Assembly (NCBI RefSeq): GCF_036924745.1
Contig: NZ_JAZHSD010000001.1
Location: forward strand, 6,633,001-6,697,000
Direction of reading: 5' to 3'
DNA: 64,000 bases
From: Bradyrhizobium sp. AZCC 1693
GTDB taxonomy: Bacteria > Pseudomonadota > Alphaproteobacteria > Rhizobiales > Xanthobacteraceae
Positions 25,570-34,269 of the stretch are shown piece after piece. The notes under the pieces are model-generated. The model searched no databases, was not told the origin of the DNA, and saw only the letters and a list, made by a program, of their open reading frames with translations. Positions within the stretch are counted from its first letter, which is position 1, and each line of letters starts with the position of its first letter. The position numbers were made by a program, and so were the translations under genes.

Positions 25570-25824
25570 CTACACGAACTTGATCCCGATCACGTCGCCC
25601 TTTTTCCAGGCGAGCTTGCAGGCCCTGCCGGGCGATGTCCGGTCGAACTTCAGTTGAAACTGCGGCTTGACGAATTGCGGGTCCTCGACCCTCAGCCGGG
25701 CGCCGCCCTCCGAGATGTCGATGACGGTGCACTGGCGCGCGGCGAACCCGCCGTCGACCGTCATCCATGCGGGCTGGTTGGTGCGCCGGCGGGCAGGCCG
25801 GGACTTTTTTCCGATTAGCGACAT
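25570..25824 (-). CDS. PilZ domain protein
   Basis: 84 residues, a single PilZ domain. The basic N-terminus (KKSRPARRRTNQPAW) and the VIDISEGGARLRV motif (D-x-S-x-x-G) are the two c-di-GMP contact elements of the family. It probably acts as a small c-di-GMP adaptor. GGGAGG lies 8 nt before the ATG. It is divergent from, and 274 nt away from, a GGDEF diguanylate cyclase, which makes a local c-di-GMP maker-reader pair plausible. Output partner unknown. Confidence 0.85.
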   Translation of the reverse strand: MSLIGKKSRPARRRTNQPAWMTVDGGFAARQCTVIDISEGGARLRVEDPQFVKPQFQLKFDRTSPGRACKLAWKKGDVIGIKFV

Positions 25825-26098
25825 GACGCGTACCTCCCGGCCATCTAACGCAGATGGGGCGATGCTTGTTGCGGGTAGGGACAAGCTGACTGATCCGGCC
25901 CTGCCACGTGCGGAGTGACAAGCGCGCGTGTCGAGAGAATGGCTCATATTCGCCGCGCGTCGGCCGGAGAGCATCCGGAAGGTTAGCGAAGCCTTAACAA
26001 CGGGCTTCGCATTGCGCTCAAATCGCGACCGCATCTTCAAGACCAAAACACTATGAAAGGAGCAGGCGCGGGGGCGCTGAGGGGGTTGGGGGACGTTG

Positions 26099-27607
26099 AT
26101 GACCGAGCGCATCACGAGACAGAAGGTTGCGCCGACCAAGCGGCTGCTGGCGCTGGGGCTCACCGTTACCTTGAGCTTTGCCGCGATCTGCGGCTGGGTT
26201 CTCTGGCATGCGGGCGACCGCGACTACCTGCACAGCCGGGCGGCTGCGACCAATCTGGTCTCCAGCCTGGCGAGCGAGATCGAGCGAAACATCGAGCTCT
26301 ACGATCTGTCGCTGCAGGCGGCCGTGGACGGCATGAAATTGCCCGATATCAACAGCATCAGCCGCGAGTTGCGGCAGGTCGTGCTGTTCGACCGGGCGGC
26401 CACCGCCAAGGACATGGGCTCGATTCTCGTGATCGATCGTCTTGGCAGGGTCGTGATGGATTCGCGCTCGCTGGTCCCGGCCGAGGCAAATTACTCAGGC
26501 CATGATTTCTTTCAGGTTCACGCCAGCCGGCCCCACGCCGGGCTGTTCATCAGCCGTCCATGGGTCGCCTCCGACGGACAATATCTGATCGGTCTCAGCC
26601 GGCGCATCACCAACGACGACGGCTCATTCGGCGGGGTCGTCGCCGGCAGCATGCGCATCAGCTATTTCCACAGCCTGTTCAGAAAACTGAACTTCGGCGA
26701 CAAGGACTCGATGACGCTGCTGAGCGCGGACGGCACCCTTCTGATGCGCGCGCCGTTCGACATCGACACGATCGGGCAGAGCCTGCGAAAATCCACCGTC
26801 TTCAAGCAGTTTCCCGGAGTGCAAAGCGGCTGGTACGAAACGGCTTCGATCCTCGACGGCGAGAAGCGCCTGTTCGTCTTTCAGCAGATCGGCCATCATC
26901 CGATGCTCATCATCAACGGCGTTTCGCTCGACACCATCTATGCGGACTGGTGGCGGGAAGTCTGGCTGATCGGCTCGATCATGCTGGCGCTGTGCGCGGT
27001 GACGATGGCCTTGACGGTGTTCCTGGTCAATGCGCTGAAGCGGCGAACCGCCGCCGAAAACAAGCTCGCCTTGCTGGCGAACACCGACGCCCTGACCGGG
27101 CTTTGCAACCGGCGGAAATTCGACGAGGTTCTTTCCCGCGAATGGCGCCGTTCGCAGCGGACGGCGACGCCGGTCTCGCTGCTGATGATCGATGCGGACG
27201 GTTTCAAGGCTTACAATGATGCGCATGGACATCAGGCGGGCGATGCGGCGCTCGCCTCCATCGCGCAATGCATTGCCGGCGGGACGCGGCGCGCATCCGA
27301 CCTCGGCGTCCGCTACGGCGGCGAGGAGTTCGCGGTGCTGTTGCCGGGTGAAACCGGCCAGGGTGCATTCCGGATCGCCGAGGTGATTCGTGCAAGCGTG
27401 TTGTCGCTTCGAGTCCAGCAGAAGGGTCGCCCTGATATTTGTCCGACGATCAGCATCGGCGTGGCTGCCATGATTCCGCAGCTAGGACTGACGCCGGGCG
27501 ACTTGATCAAATCGGCCGATCTGGCCCTCTACGAGGCCAAGCGTTCGGGCCGCAACCGCACGGTCGTAGCGCCGACGATGGCAAGCGCCCATCGCGTGGC
27601 GGCCTGA
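26099..27607 (+). CDS. Membrane diguanylate cyclase (Cache-type sensor + GGDEF)
   Basis: 502 residues. First membrane helix about 16-37, a periplasmic double-Cache-like sensor (about 40-285, with HDFFQVHASRPHAGLFISRP and GQYLIGLSRRITNDDGSFGG), a second helix about 293-316, then a GGDEF domain (about 335-495). The active site reads RYGGEEF, and RASD lies five residues before it, so the product-inhibition I-site is present. The enzyme should make c-di-GMP from two GTP. GGGGGA lies before ATG 26099. Periplasmic signal unknown. The PilZ gene is divergent from it. Confidence 0.93.
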   Translation: MTERITRQKVAPTKRLLALGLTVTLSFAAICGWVLWHAGDRDYLHSRAAATNLVSSLASEIERNIELYDLSLQAAVDGMKLPDINSISRELRQVVLFDRAATAKDMGSILVIDRLGRVVMDSRSLVPAEANYSGHDFFQVHASRPHAGLFISRPWVASDGQYLIGLSRRITNDDGSFGGVVAGSMRISYFHSLFRKLNFGDKDSMTLLSADGTLLMRAPFDIDTIGQSLRKSTVFKQFPGVQSGWYETASILDGEKRLFVFQQIGHHPMLIINGVSLDTIYADWWREVWLIGSIMLALCAVTMALTVFLVNALKRRTAAENKLALLANTDALTGLCNRRKFDEVLSREWRRSQRTATPVSLLMIDADGFKAYNDAHGHQAGDAALASIAQCIAGGTRRASDLGVRYGGEEFAVLLPGETGQGAFRIAEVIRASVLSLRVQQKGRPDICPTISIGVAAMIPQLGLTPGDLIKSADLALYEAKRSGRNRTVVAPTMASAHRVAA

Positions 27608-27736
27608 ACCATCCGATCCGGCGCTTGGCTCGCAGTGATGTGGAGACTGTGGCATGCGGACGTCGCACGCGGTGCATGACGGCCGCGTCCGCGGTTGCGG
27701 CGCTCGCTGTGTTCTCGCATGAGATTGTTTGATTAG

Positions 27737-27805
27737 ACCAATAGTAATTCTAAATTTCGTTCGACCATCGCTGCTCAACCCGTTTGGACAAATACTAATT
27801 CTAAA
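27737..27805 (+). promoter_or_regulatory. Two copies of an 18-nt motif upstream of the TonB receptor
   Basis: 27737-27754 (ACCAATAGTAATTCTAAA) and 27788-27805 (ACAAATACTAATTCTAAA) match at 16 of 18 bases and are 51 nt apart. With the bases before them each forms a loose inverted repeat ending TCTAAA. Iron-control elements of rhizobia also contain TTTAGAA/TTCTAAA halves, so iron regulation is a reasonable guess. The 289-nt gap holds no gene. Confidence 0.5.
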
Positions 27806-27896
27806 CGCGTGATTGACGCGCTGTTGTATCCCTCGCGCACTTCATCGCAGTGGTCGCGCTTGTTACTGGTCCCGCGCGAAGCGATGAGGACTGGAA

Positions 27897-30152
27897 ATGA
27901 ATGCATGCTTGAAGACCGCGGGATGGTTCGGCGCCGCGCTGCCGATGCTCGCCGCGATGATCGATGCGACGCCGGCGGAAGCGCAATCGTCCGCGCGGGA
28001 ATTGCCGGCAGTTGTCGTCGACCAGCCCTCACGTTCGCCGGCCGCGCGGTCGCGCCCCGCACCCAAAAGGCAATCCGCGTCTGCGGCGAGCCGTCGCGCA
28101 GCCCAGCGCGCGCAGACGCCGCCGGATGCCGCGGCCGCCGCAGGCGCGCGCGCTGAAACGGCGACCGGACCGGTGCGCGGTTATCTCGCGGGCCAGAGCG
28201 GCACCGGCACCAAGACCGACACGCCGCTGCGCGAAACCCCGCAATCGATCACGGTGGTTACCGCCGACCGCGTCACCGACCAGGGTGCGCTCACCGTGCA
28301 GGAATCGCTGCGCTACGTGCCGGGCGTGTTCGCCGACGCCTACGGTCCGGATTCGCGCGGCGACTATCCGCGCATTCGCGGCCAGGATCCGAACATCTAT
28401 CTCGACGGCACCCGCGTGGTGAACACGTTCCAGTTCAACGAATGGCGGCCCGATCCCTACACGCTGGAGCGCATCGAAGTGCTGCGCGGCCCGGCATCGG
28501 TGCTGTATGGCGACACCTCGACGGCAGGCCTGTTGAACCTGGTCTCGAAGCGTCCGCAGGCGGAAAGCTTCAACGAGGTCGGCGTGCAGTATGGCAGCTT
28601 CAACCGCAAGCAGGTGCAACTCGACTCGACCGGCAACCTGACCAAGGACGGCGAGTGGCTGTACCGCTTCATCGGTGTATTCCGCGACAGCAACTCGCAG
28701 ACCGATTACGTCAAGGACGACCGCATCGTGCTGGCGCCGTCACTGACCTGGCGGCCGACCAACAACACCAACTGGACTGTGCTCGGCACCTATCAGAAGG
28801 ACAAGACCGGCTCTTCGACCGCGTTCCTGCCGCATGAAGGGACGCTGTTTCCTGGTCGCAACGGCCTGATTCCGGTGCGGCGATTCGCCGGCGAGCCCGG
28901 CTTCGACAAATACCAGACCGAGACCGGCGCGATCTCGAGCCTGTTCGAGCACAGCTTTGGCGATGCGCTGAAAATTCGCCAGAATATGCGCTATACTCAT
29001 GTCGAGGGCATCTATAGAACGATGTATCCGGATTTGACTATCGATCCAGCCAATCCGGATTCTCCGTTTCTTGATCCCAGCAGACGCACTGTGGCGCGCA
29101 GCATCTGGAGCCGCGAGACGGTCAAGGACAGCCTGACCTCCGACAGCAATGCCGAACTCAAGATGCTAACGGGTCCGGTTGCGCACAAGCTGTTGTTTGG
29201 CGTCGATTACCGCGAACTCAGGGAACGCGCGCGATCTGCCTTCGCCAGCGATCCCACGCCATTTGATCTCTACGCGCCGGTTTACACCGGCGTGACTCCG
29301 CCAACGCTGTCGCCCGAACCGGATTTGCGCCAAAGCCAGCTCGGGCTTTATGTGCAGGACCAGATGCGGCTGGGGCCATGGCTGGCCATCGTCGGGCTAC
29401 GCCAGGATTACGTCACCAGCGACGTCGTGGGATCGCCGGTGGAGAACACCAAGGCGACCACCGGCCGCGCCGGGCTGATGTATGAACTGCCGTTCGGGCT
29501 GACGCCTTATGTCTCCTACGCACAGTCGTTCAATCCGAACTTCGGCAGCGGCGTCTGCGTCGGCGTCTGCGTAGCCTCGCGCGGTGAGCAGGTGGAATTC
29601 GGCTTCAAGTACAATCCGTTTGCCGGCACGGCGATCAACGGAGCAGTCTTCGACACCACCGAGAAGAACAGGTTGGCAACCGACCCCAACGGTTCTCCGT
29701 TCTCGGTCCAGACCGGCAAGGTGCGGATTCGGGGTGCCGAACTCGAGGTGATCACCCGCGTGACGCCGGACCTCGATCTGATCGGCGCCTACGCCTACGT
29801 CAATGCGATTGTCGAAAGCGGCGACAACGCCGGCAAGCATGTCGAAACCGTTCCCGAACATCAGGCCTCGCTATGGGCGAAGTACCGACTCACCGCGCTC
29901 GGCCTGCAGGGCGTCACGATCGGCGGTGGCGTGCGTTACATCGGCGAATCCTGGGACGGCGCCGACCTCATCCGCACACCTGACTACACGCTGTTCGACG
30001 CGATGATCCGCTATGAGACCGGGCCGTGGCGGTTTCAGGTCAACGCCAGCAACCTTGCCGACAAACGGCATGTCACCACCTGCCTCGCGCGCGGCGACTG
30101 CTTCTTCGGCATCGGCCGCACTGTGCTGGGGAGCGCGACGTACAGGTTCTAG
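27897..30152 (+). CDS. TonB-dependent siderophore receptor (FhuA-like)
   Basis: 751 residues, outer-membrane beta-barrel that imports ferric siderophore with energy from TonB. Signal peptide about 1-29. A low-complexity Ala/Arg/Pro segment (about 45-95) precedes the plug domain: DTPLRETPQSITVVTADRVT (TonB box region and plug start), ESLRYVPGVFADAYGPDSRG, YPRIRGQDPNIYLDG, and LERIEVLRGPASVLYGDTST. The barrel ends LADKRHVTTC... with the terminal aromatic YRF. Siderophore-type receptors of this class include ferrichrome and hydroxamate receptors; the ligand is not predictable. No ABC importer or biosynthesis genes are adjacent. Confidence 0.93.
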   Translation: MNACLKTAGWFGAALPMLAAMIDATPAEAQSSARELPAVVVDQPSRSPAARSRPAPKRQSASAASRRAAQRAQTPPDAAAAAGARAETATGPVRGYLAGQSGTGTKTDTPLRETPQSITVVTADRVTDQGALTVQESLRYVPGVFADAYGPDSRGDYPRIRGQDPNIYLDGTRVVNTFQFNEWRPDPYTLERIEVLRGPASVLYGDTSTAGLLNLVSKRPQAESFNEVGVQYGSFNRKQVQLDSTGNLTKDGEWLYRFIGVFRDSNSQTDYVKDDRIVLAPSLTWRPTNNTNWTVLGTYQKDKTGSSTAFLPHEGTLFPGRNGLIPVRRFAGEPGFDKYQTETGAISSLFEHSFGDALKIRQNMRYTHVEGIYRTMYPDLTIDPANPDSPFLDPSRRTVARSIWSRETVKDSLTSDSNAELKMLTGPVAHKLLFGVDYRELRERARSAFASDPTPFDLYAPVYTGVTPPTLSPEPDLRQSQLGLYVQDQMRLGPWLAIVGLRQDYVTSDVVGSPVENTKATTGRAGLMYELPFGLTPYVSYAQSFNPNFGSGVCVGVCVASRGEQVEFGFKYNPFAGTAINGAVFDTTEKNRLATDPNGSPFSVQTGKVRIRGAELEVITRVTPDLDLIGAYAYVNAIVESGDNAGKHVETVPEHQASLWAKYRLTALGLQGVTIGGGVRYIGESWDGADLIRTPDYTLFDAMIRYETGPWRFQVNASNLADKRHVTTCLARGDCFFGIGRTVLGSATYRF

Positions 30153-30180
30153 GGCGCGCCCTCGAAAGGGGAGGCCGGTC

Positions 30181-30822
30181 TCACTTCGGCTTCGCCCGGT
30201 ACGTCTGCAAAAATATCCGCGTCGCGCTGTCGACCACGCGCGCGATGAGTTCCGCCGATGGCGCCGGCTCTGCCTGAAACACGAACGGCAGAAACAGCGT
30301 CGCCTGGCACATCTGCATGAACTGCGCTGCTGCAAGCTGGCAGTCGTCGATTGCCAGATCGTTCGGCTGGACATGCGCCTGCAGATATTCGGCGAGACGG
30401 TTGATCGTCTTCGCCAGCACGTTCTCGTAGAACCGGCGGCCGACCTCCGGCATCCGCTCGGCGATCGCCATCACCGTGCGGATCGACGATCCGCCGCCTG
30501 GCCGGCACATCGTACCGATGTAGGTGCGGCCAAATTCCCGCAGCGTGGTTTCGACATCGCGCCTGGGGTCGAGATTGTATGCGATCTTGCCCTTTTCGAG
30601 CGCTTCGTCCTCGACGATGGCTTCGAACAGCCGGCTCTTGTCGGCGAAGTAGACGTAGAGCGTGCCCTTGGAGACGCCGGCGGCGCGCGCGATCTCGTTC
30701 ATGCTGGCCCCATCAAAGCCCAGATCCATGAACACCTTTCGCGCGCCGTCCAAAATCTGCCGGCGCTTCGAACTGTCTTCCTCGCCAAAGGGATGAATCG
30801 TGTTTGGTGTGGATGCAACCAT
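30181..30822 (-). CDS. TetR family regulator of the EmrAB locus
   Basis: 213 residues. Helix-turn-helix ILDGARKVFMDLGFDGASMN with recognition region AAGVSKGTLYVYFADKSRLF, typical of AcrR-type repressors. The C-terminal domain (about 85-210) matches the TetR_C group with MCQATLFLPFVF. Divergent from the emrA-emrB pair; a 21-bp perfect palindrome in the 202-nt gap is its likely operator. Expected to repress efflux until a drug-like ligand binds. Confidence 0.9.
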   Translation of the reverse strand: MVASTPNTIHPFGEEDSSKRRQILDGARKVFMDLGFDGASMNEIARAAGVSKGTLYVYFADKSRLFEAIVEDEALEKGKIAYNLDPRRDVETTLREFGRTYIGTMCRPGGGSSIRTVMAIAERMPEVGRRFYENVLAKTINRLAEYLQAHVQPNDLAIDDCQLAAAQFMQMCQATLFLPFVFQAEPAPSAELIARVVDSATRIFLQTYRAKPK

Positions 30823-30908
30823 TGGTTTATCTTCTCGCGCAAAAATTCAACCCGAGATAATGGCGGGAAGTCTTTCTCGCGTTATGGTACGTGTAGGAGC
30901 AATATAGC

Positions 30909-30929
30909 TTGACCGAACCGTTCGGTCAA
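30909..30929. promoter_or_regulatory. 21-bp TetR operator between tetR and emrA
   Basis: TTGACCGAAC-C-GTTCGGTCAA is a perfect palindrome. On the plus strand its first six bases can be a -35 box with TACATT (30933-30938) as -10 after 18 nt, so bound repressor would block the efflux promoter. Confidence 0.75.
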
Positions 30930-31024
30930 TGATACATTTTAGATCGAGCGCCAATGCGGCCGGTTTCCTCTCAGGTTTCCTTGGCCCACGTGCATCGTGA
31001 TATTTGGAAATGGGGAGGCCTGTA

Positions 31025-32308
31025 ATGGCCGCAGCGAGAGACCAGGCCGCACGCATCGTTCGCGAAACGGCGAACGGTGAAGCCGCACCTGACGCCGGTG
31101 CGCAGCTTGCGGACCAGTTGCGGACTCACGTTACGGATGAAACCCGGCGTCGCCCAGCGGAGCCGCCCAGCGGTCCCGTATCCGAAAAGCCAGCCGCAGC
31201 ATCCGCCGATGCGGCGAAACCGGGCAAGCGCAAATTCATCATGATCGGCGTGCTCGGACTGCTCGCGCTGGCCGCGATCGGTTACGGCGCCTACTTCGTC
31301 CTGGTCGGGCGCTTCTATGTCTCGACCGACGACGCTTATGTTCGCGCCAACAACACCACGCTTGGCGCCCGGGTATCGGGCCATGTCGCGGCCATCCTGC
31401 CCCGCGACAATTCGATCGTTCGCGGCGGCGACGTGATTTTCAGGATCGATGACGGTGACTATCGCATCGCCGTGGATGCCGCGCGCAGCAAGATCGCGAC
31501 CCAGCAAGCCACCATCGACCGCATCGGCCGTCAGGTCACGGCGCTCGAAAGCGCCGCGGAGCAGGCCAAGGCGCAGCTCGCTTCCGCGGACGCGGCGCTG
31601 AAGCGCGCCGGTCTCGACTTCGATCGCCAGCAGACGCTGAGCACCAAGGGTTTTGCCTCGCGCGCCGCCTTTGAAGTTTCAGAGGCCAGCCGCGATCAGG
31701 GCATCGCGGCGGTCAAATCGGCGCAAGCGGCTTACGACGCCGCGCGCGACAATGTCGAGGTGACGAAGGCACAGCAGGCCGAGGCCCGCGCGCAGCTTGC
31801 GGAATTGCAGACCCAGTTGGCCAAGGCGGAGCGCGACCTTGCCTTCACCTCGGTGCGCGCGCCGGTCGACGGCGCTTTCTCCAACCGCCTCGTCAATACC
31901 GGCGACTTCATCCAGGCCGGCCAGCGGCTCGCCAATGTGGTGCCGCTCAACGACGTCTTCATCGACGCCAACTACAAGGAAACCCAGCTCAAGCGGATCC
32001 GTCCCGGCCAGCCGGTGAATATCTCGGTCGACGCCTATGGCCACCGCAAGTTCGCGGGTGTCGTCGACAGCATTTCACCGGCGGCGGGCTCGGTGTTCAC
32101 GCTGCTGCCGCCGGACAACGCCACTGGCAATTTCACCAAGATCGTGCAGCGGCTACCGGTTCGCATTCGCGTGCCGAAGGACGTCGCCAAGCAGAACCTG
32201 TTGCGCGCCGGCATGTCGGTCTATGTGACCGTCGATACCCGCGAGGGCGCGGCCGACGCCGACAGCGAGGCCGACCTCGATGCGCCCGGGATGGTTCATC
32301 CGCAGTAG
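31025..32308 (+). CDS. EmrA/HlyD-family membrane fusion protein
   Basis: 427 residues. Periplasmic adaptor of a tripartite multidrug pump. An unusually long polar N-terminus (about 70 residues) precedes the membrane helix (about 76-96). Then VGRFYVSTDDAYVRANNTTL starts the barrel-lipoyl region, a coiled-coil hairpin runs about 150-265 (repeated Ala/Gln/Lys helices), and FTSVRAPVDGAFSNRLVNTG closes the lipoyl domain. ATG 31025 has GGGGAGG 6 nt upstream; earlier TTG/ATG starts overlap it. 51 nt before the permease gene, same operon. No outer-membrane factor gene is adjacent, so a TolC-type channel from elsewhere is needed. Confidence 0.93.
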   Translation: MAAARDQAARIVRETANGEAAPDAGAQLADQLRTHVTDETRRRPAEPPSGPVSEKPAAASADAAKPGKRKFIMIGVLGLLALAAIGYGAYFVLVGRFYVSTDDAYVRANNTTLGARVSGHVAAILPRDNSIVRGGDVIFRIDDGDYRIAVDAARSKIATQQATIDRIGRQVTALESAAEQAKAQLASADAALKRAGLDFDRQQTLSTKGFASRAAFEVSEASRDQGIAAVKSAQAAYDAARDNVEVTKAQQAEARAQLAELQTQLAKAERDLAFTSVRAPVDGAFSNRLVNTGDFIQAGQRLANVVPLNDVFIDANYKETQLKRIRPGQPVNISVDAYGHRKFAGVVDSISPAAGSVFTLLPPDNATGNFTKIVQRLPVRIRVPKDVAKQNLLRAGMSVYVTVDTREGAADADSEADLDAPGMVHPQ

Positions 32309-32359
32309 TTTCTCCCTTAAGGCCCCGGGCAAAAGCCCGGCGCCCGTTCCGAGCTGACC

Positions 32360-33940
32360 ATGGCCGACGCCACCGCCGCATCGCCTTCCATGAACGCCGC
32401 GGGCGACGACCGCATTCCGCCGCGACGGCTGTTCGCGTTTCTCATCATGGTGTTCGGGATGTTCATGTCGATCCTGGACATCCAGGTCGTCTCGGCGTCG
32501 CTGCAGCAGATTCAGGCCGGCCTTTCCGCCAGCTCCACCGAAGTGTCGTGGGTGCAGACGTCCTACCTGATCGCCGAGGTGATCGCGATCCCGCTTTCCG
32601 GATTCCTGTCGCGCGCGTTCGGCACCCGTTTGCTGTTTGCGATTTCCGCCTCCGGCTTCACGGTCGCGAGCTTCTTCTGCGGCTTTGCCTCGACCATCGA
32701 GCAGATGATCCTGTGGCGCGCGATCCAGGGATTTTTGGGCGCGGGCATGATCCCCACCGTGTTCGCGTCCGCCTACACGGTGTTTCCGCGCTCGAAGTTC
32801 TACATCGTCGGGCCGATCATCGGGCTGGTCGCGACGCTGGCGCCGACGATCGGGCCGACCGTCGGCGGTTTCATTACGGACATGATGTCGTGGCACTGGC
32901 TGTTCTTCATCAACATCGTTCCCGGCATCGGCATCACCATCGGCGTATGGCTGCTGTGTGATTTCGACCGGCCCAATTTCGGGCTGCTCGAGCATTTCGA
33001 CTGGTGGGGCCTGCTGTTCATGGCCGGTTTCCTCGGCACGCTCGAATATGTGCTGGAAGAGGGCCCGCAGTCGCAATGGCTGGAAGACACGTCGGTCGCC
33101 ATCTGCGCGGCGATCTGTGCGGTTTCGGCGATCGCCTTCTTCTGGCGCGTGCTCAGCGCGCGGGAGCCGATCGTCGACGTCAGGACGTTTACCGATCGCA
33201 ATTTCGGTGTCGGCTGCCTGATCTCGTTCTGTGTCGGCATCGGCCTTTACGGCCTAACCTACATGTATCCGCGTTACCTCGCCGAAGTGCGCGGCTACAG
33301 CCCGCTGATGATCGGCGAGACCATGTTCGTCTCTGGTATCGCCATGTTCCTCACCGCGCCGCTCGTGGGTCGGCTGATGGCGAAATACGACATGCGCTAC
33401 CTGATCGCGATCGGTCTGGTGCTGTTCGCGCTCGGCTCCTATCAGATGACGTGGATCACGAAAGAGTATGATTTCTACGAATTGCTGATTCCGCAGATCC
33501 TGCGCGGCGCCGGCATGATGCTGGCGATGGTGCCGACCAACACGATCGCGCTCGGCACGCTGGCGCCGGAGCGGGTGAAGAACGCCTCGGGCCTGTTCAA
33601 CCTGACGCGCAATCTCGGTGGCGCGGTGGGGCTGGCCGTCATCAACCAGGTGCTGAACGAGCGCACCGACCTGCACATCTCACGCCTGCACGACCGCGTC
33701 ACCTGGGGCAACGCCACCGCGGTCGAGACGCTCAACATGTTCACCCAGCGCCTGCAGGGCATGGGCGATGCCACGCTGATGGCGATGAAGCAATTGTCGC
33801 AGATCGTGCACCGCCAGGCCGTGGTGATGGGTTATGGCGACGCCTTCTTCATGCTGACCGTGTTCTATTTCGGCCTCAGCCTGTTCGTGATGGTGTTGAA
33901 AAAGCCGTCCGCAACGGTGCTCGGCGGCGACGCGCATTGA
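32360..33940 (+). CDS. EmrB/QacA-type MFS efflux permease (DHA2, 14 helices)
   Basis: 526 residues. Inner-membrane proton-drug antiporter. The DHA2 motif LDIQVVSASLQQIQAGLSAS and the motif-A-like region SGFLSRAFGTRLLF are clear, as are WRAIQGFLGAGMIPTVF and TIGPTVGGFITDMMSWHWLF. About 14 hydrophobic helices are visible. It works with the EmrA protein encoded just upstream, under the divergent TetR regulator. Substrate range cannot be inferred; E. coli EmrB exports uncouplers and hydrophobic drugs. Confidence 0.94.
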   Translation: MADATAASPSMNAAGDDRIPPRRLFAFLIMVFGMFMSILDIQVVSASLQQIQAGLSASSTEVSWVQTSYLIAEVIAIPLSGFLSRAFGTRLLFAISASGFTVASFFCGFASTIEQMILWRAIQGFLGAGMIPTVFASAYTVFPRSKFYIVGPIIGLVATLAPTIGPTVGGFITDMMSWHWLFFINIVPGIGITIGVWLLCDFDRPNFGLLEHFDWWGLLFMAGFLGTLEYVLEEGPQSQWLEDTSVAICAAICAVSAIAFFWRVLSAREPIVDVRTFTDRNFGVGCLISFCVGIGLYGLTYMYPRYLAEVRGYSPLMIGETMFVSGIAMFLTAPLVGRLMAKYDMRYLIAIGLVLFALGSYQMTWITKEYDFYELLIPQILRGAGMMLAMVPTNTIALGTLAPERVKNASGLFNLTRNLGGAVGLAVINQVLNERTDLHISRLHDRVTWGNATAVETLNMFTQRLQGMGDATLMAMKQLSQIVHRQAVVMGYGDAFFMLTVFYFGLSLFVMVLKKPSATVLGGDAH

Positions 33941-34038
33941 GCGGGCGCGGCAATGCGCGATCACGCTGATGTCATGTTGCAAATCACCCGCGATGCATTT
34001 ATAAGCTGCGCATTGTCGCTCGAACCGGGGAGATTTGC

Positions 34039-34110
34039 ATGATTTCGATGTATTCGCAGATCGCACCCTCGCGTCCGATGCTCGTGCTGGTATTTCGGTC
34101 GCGTCACTGA
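34039..34110 (+). CDS. Possible 23-residue small ORF
   Basis: ATG 34039 to TGA 34110 encodes MISMYSQIAPSRPMLVLVFR plus SRH. GGGGAG lies 7 nt upstream, a good ribosome site. It sits in the 329-nt gap between emrB and the ABC exporter gene, which otherwise shows nothing. It may be a leader peptide or chance. Confidence 0.25.
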   Translation: MISMYSQIAPSRPMLVLVFRSRH

Positions 34111-34269
34111 GCGCGATCTCCGCCGGCCCTGATCGGGTCTGACGCCCGGTCTCCAAAGCTTCCCAACGACTTAATCGATTCTTTCAACGACGCTTGCGTT
34201 CGGCCTCTCGCCGCCCGCGCGTCCATTCAGATGGAGCCGGCGTGTGCCTTTGCGCAGCCGGATGACGCC

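Noticed and set aside
25493..26099. Longer PilZ protein starting at 26163
   Set aside because: The extension is low-complexity and lacks a ribosome site; the ATG at 25824 has GGGAGG at proper distance.
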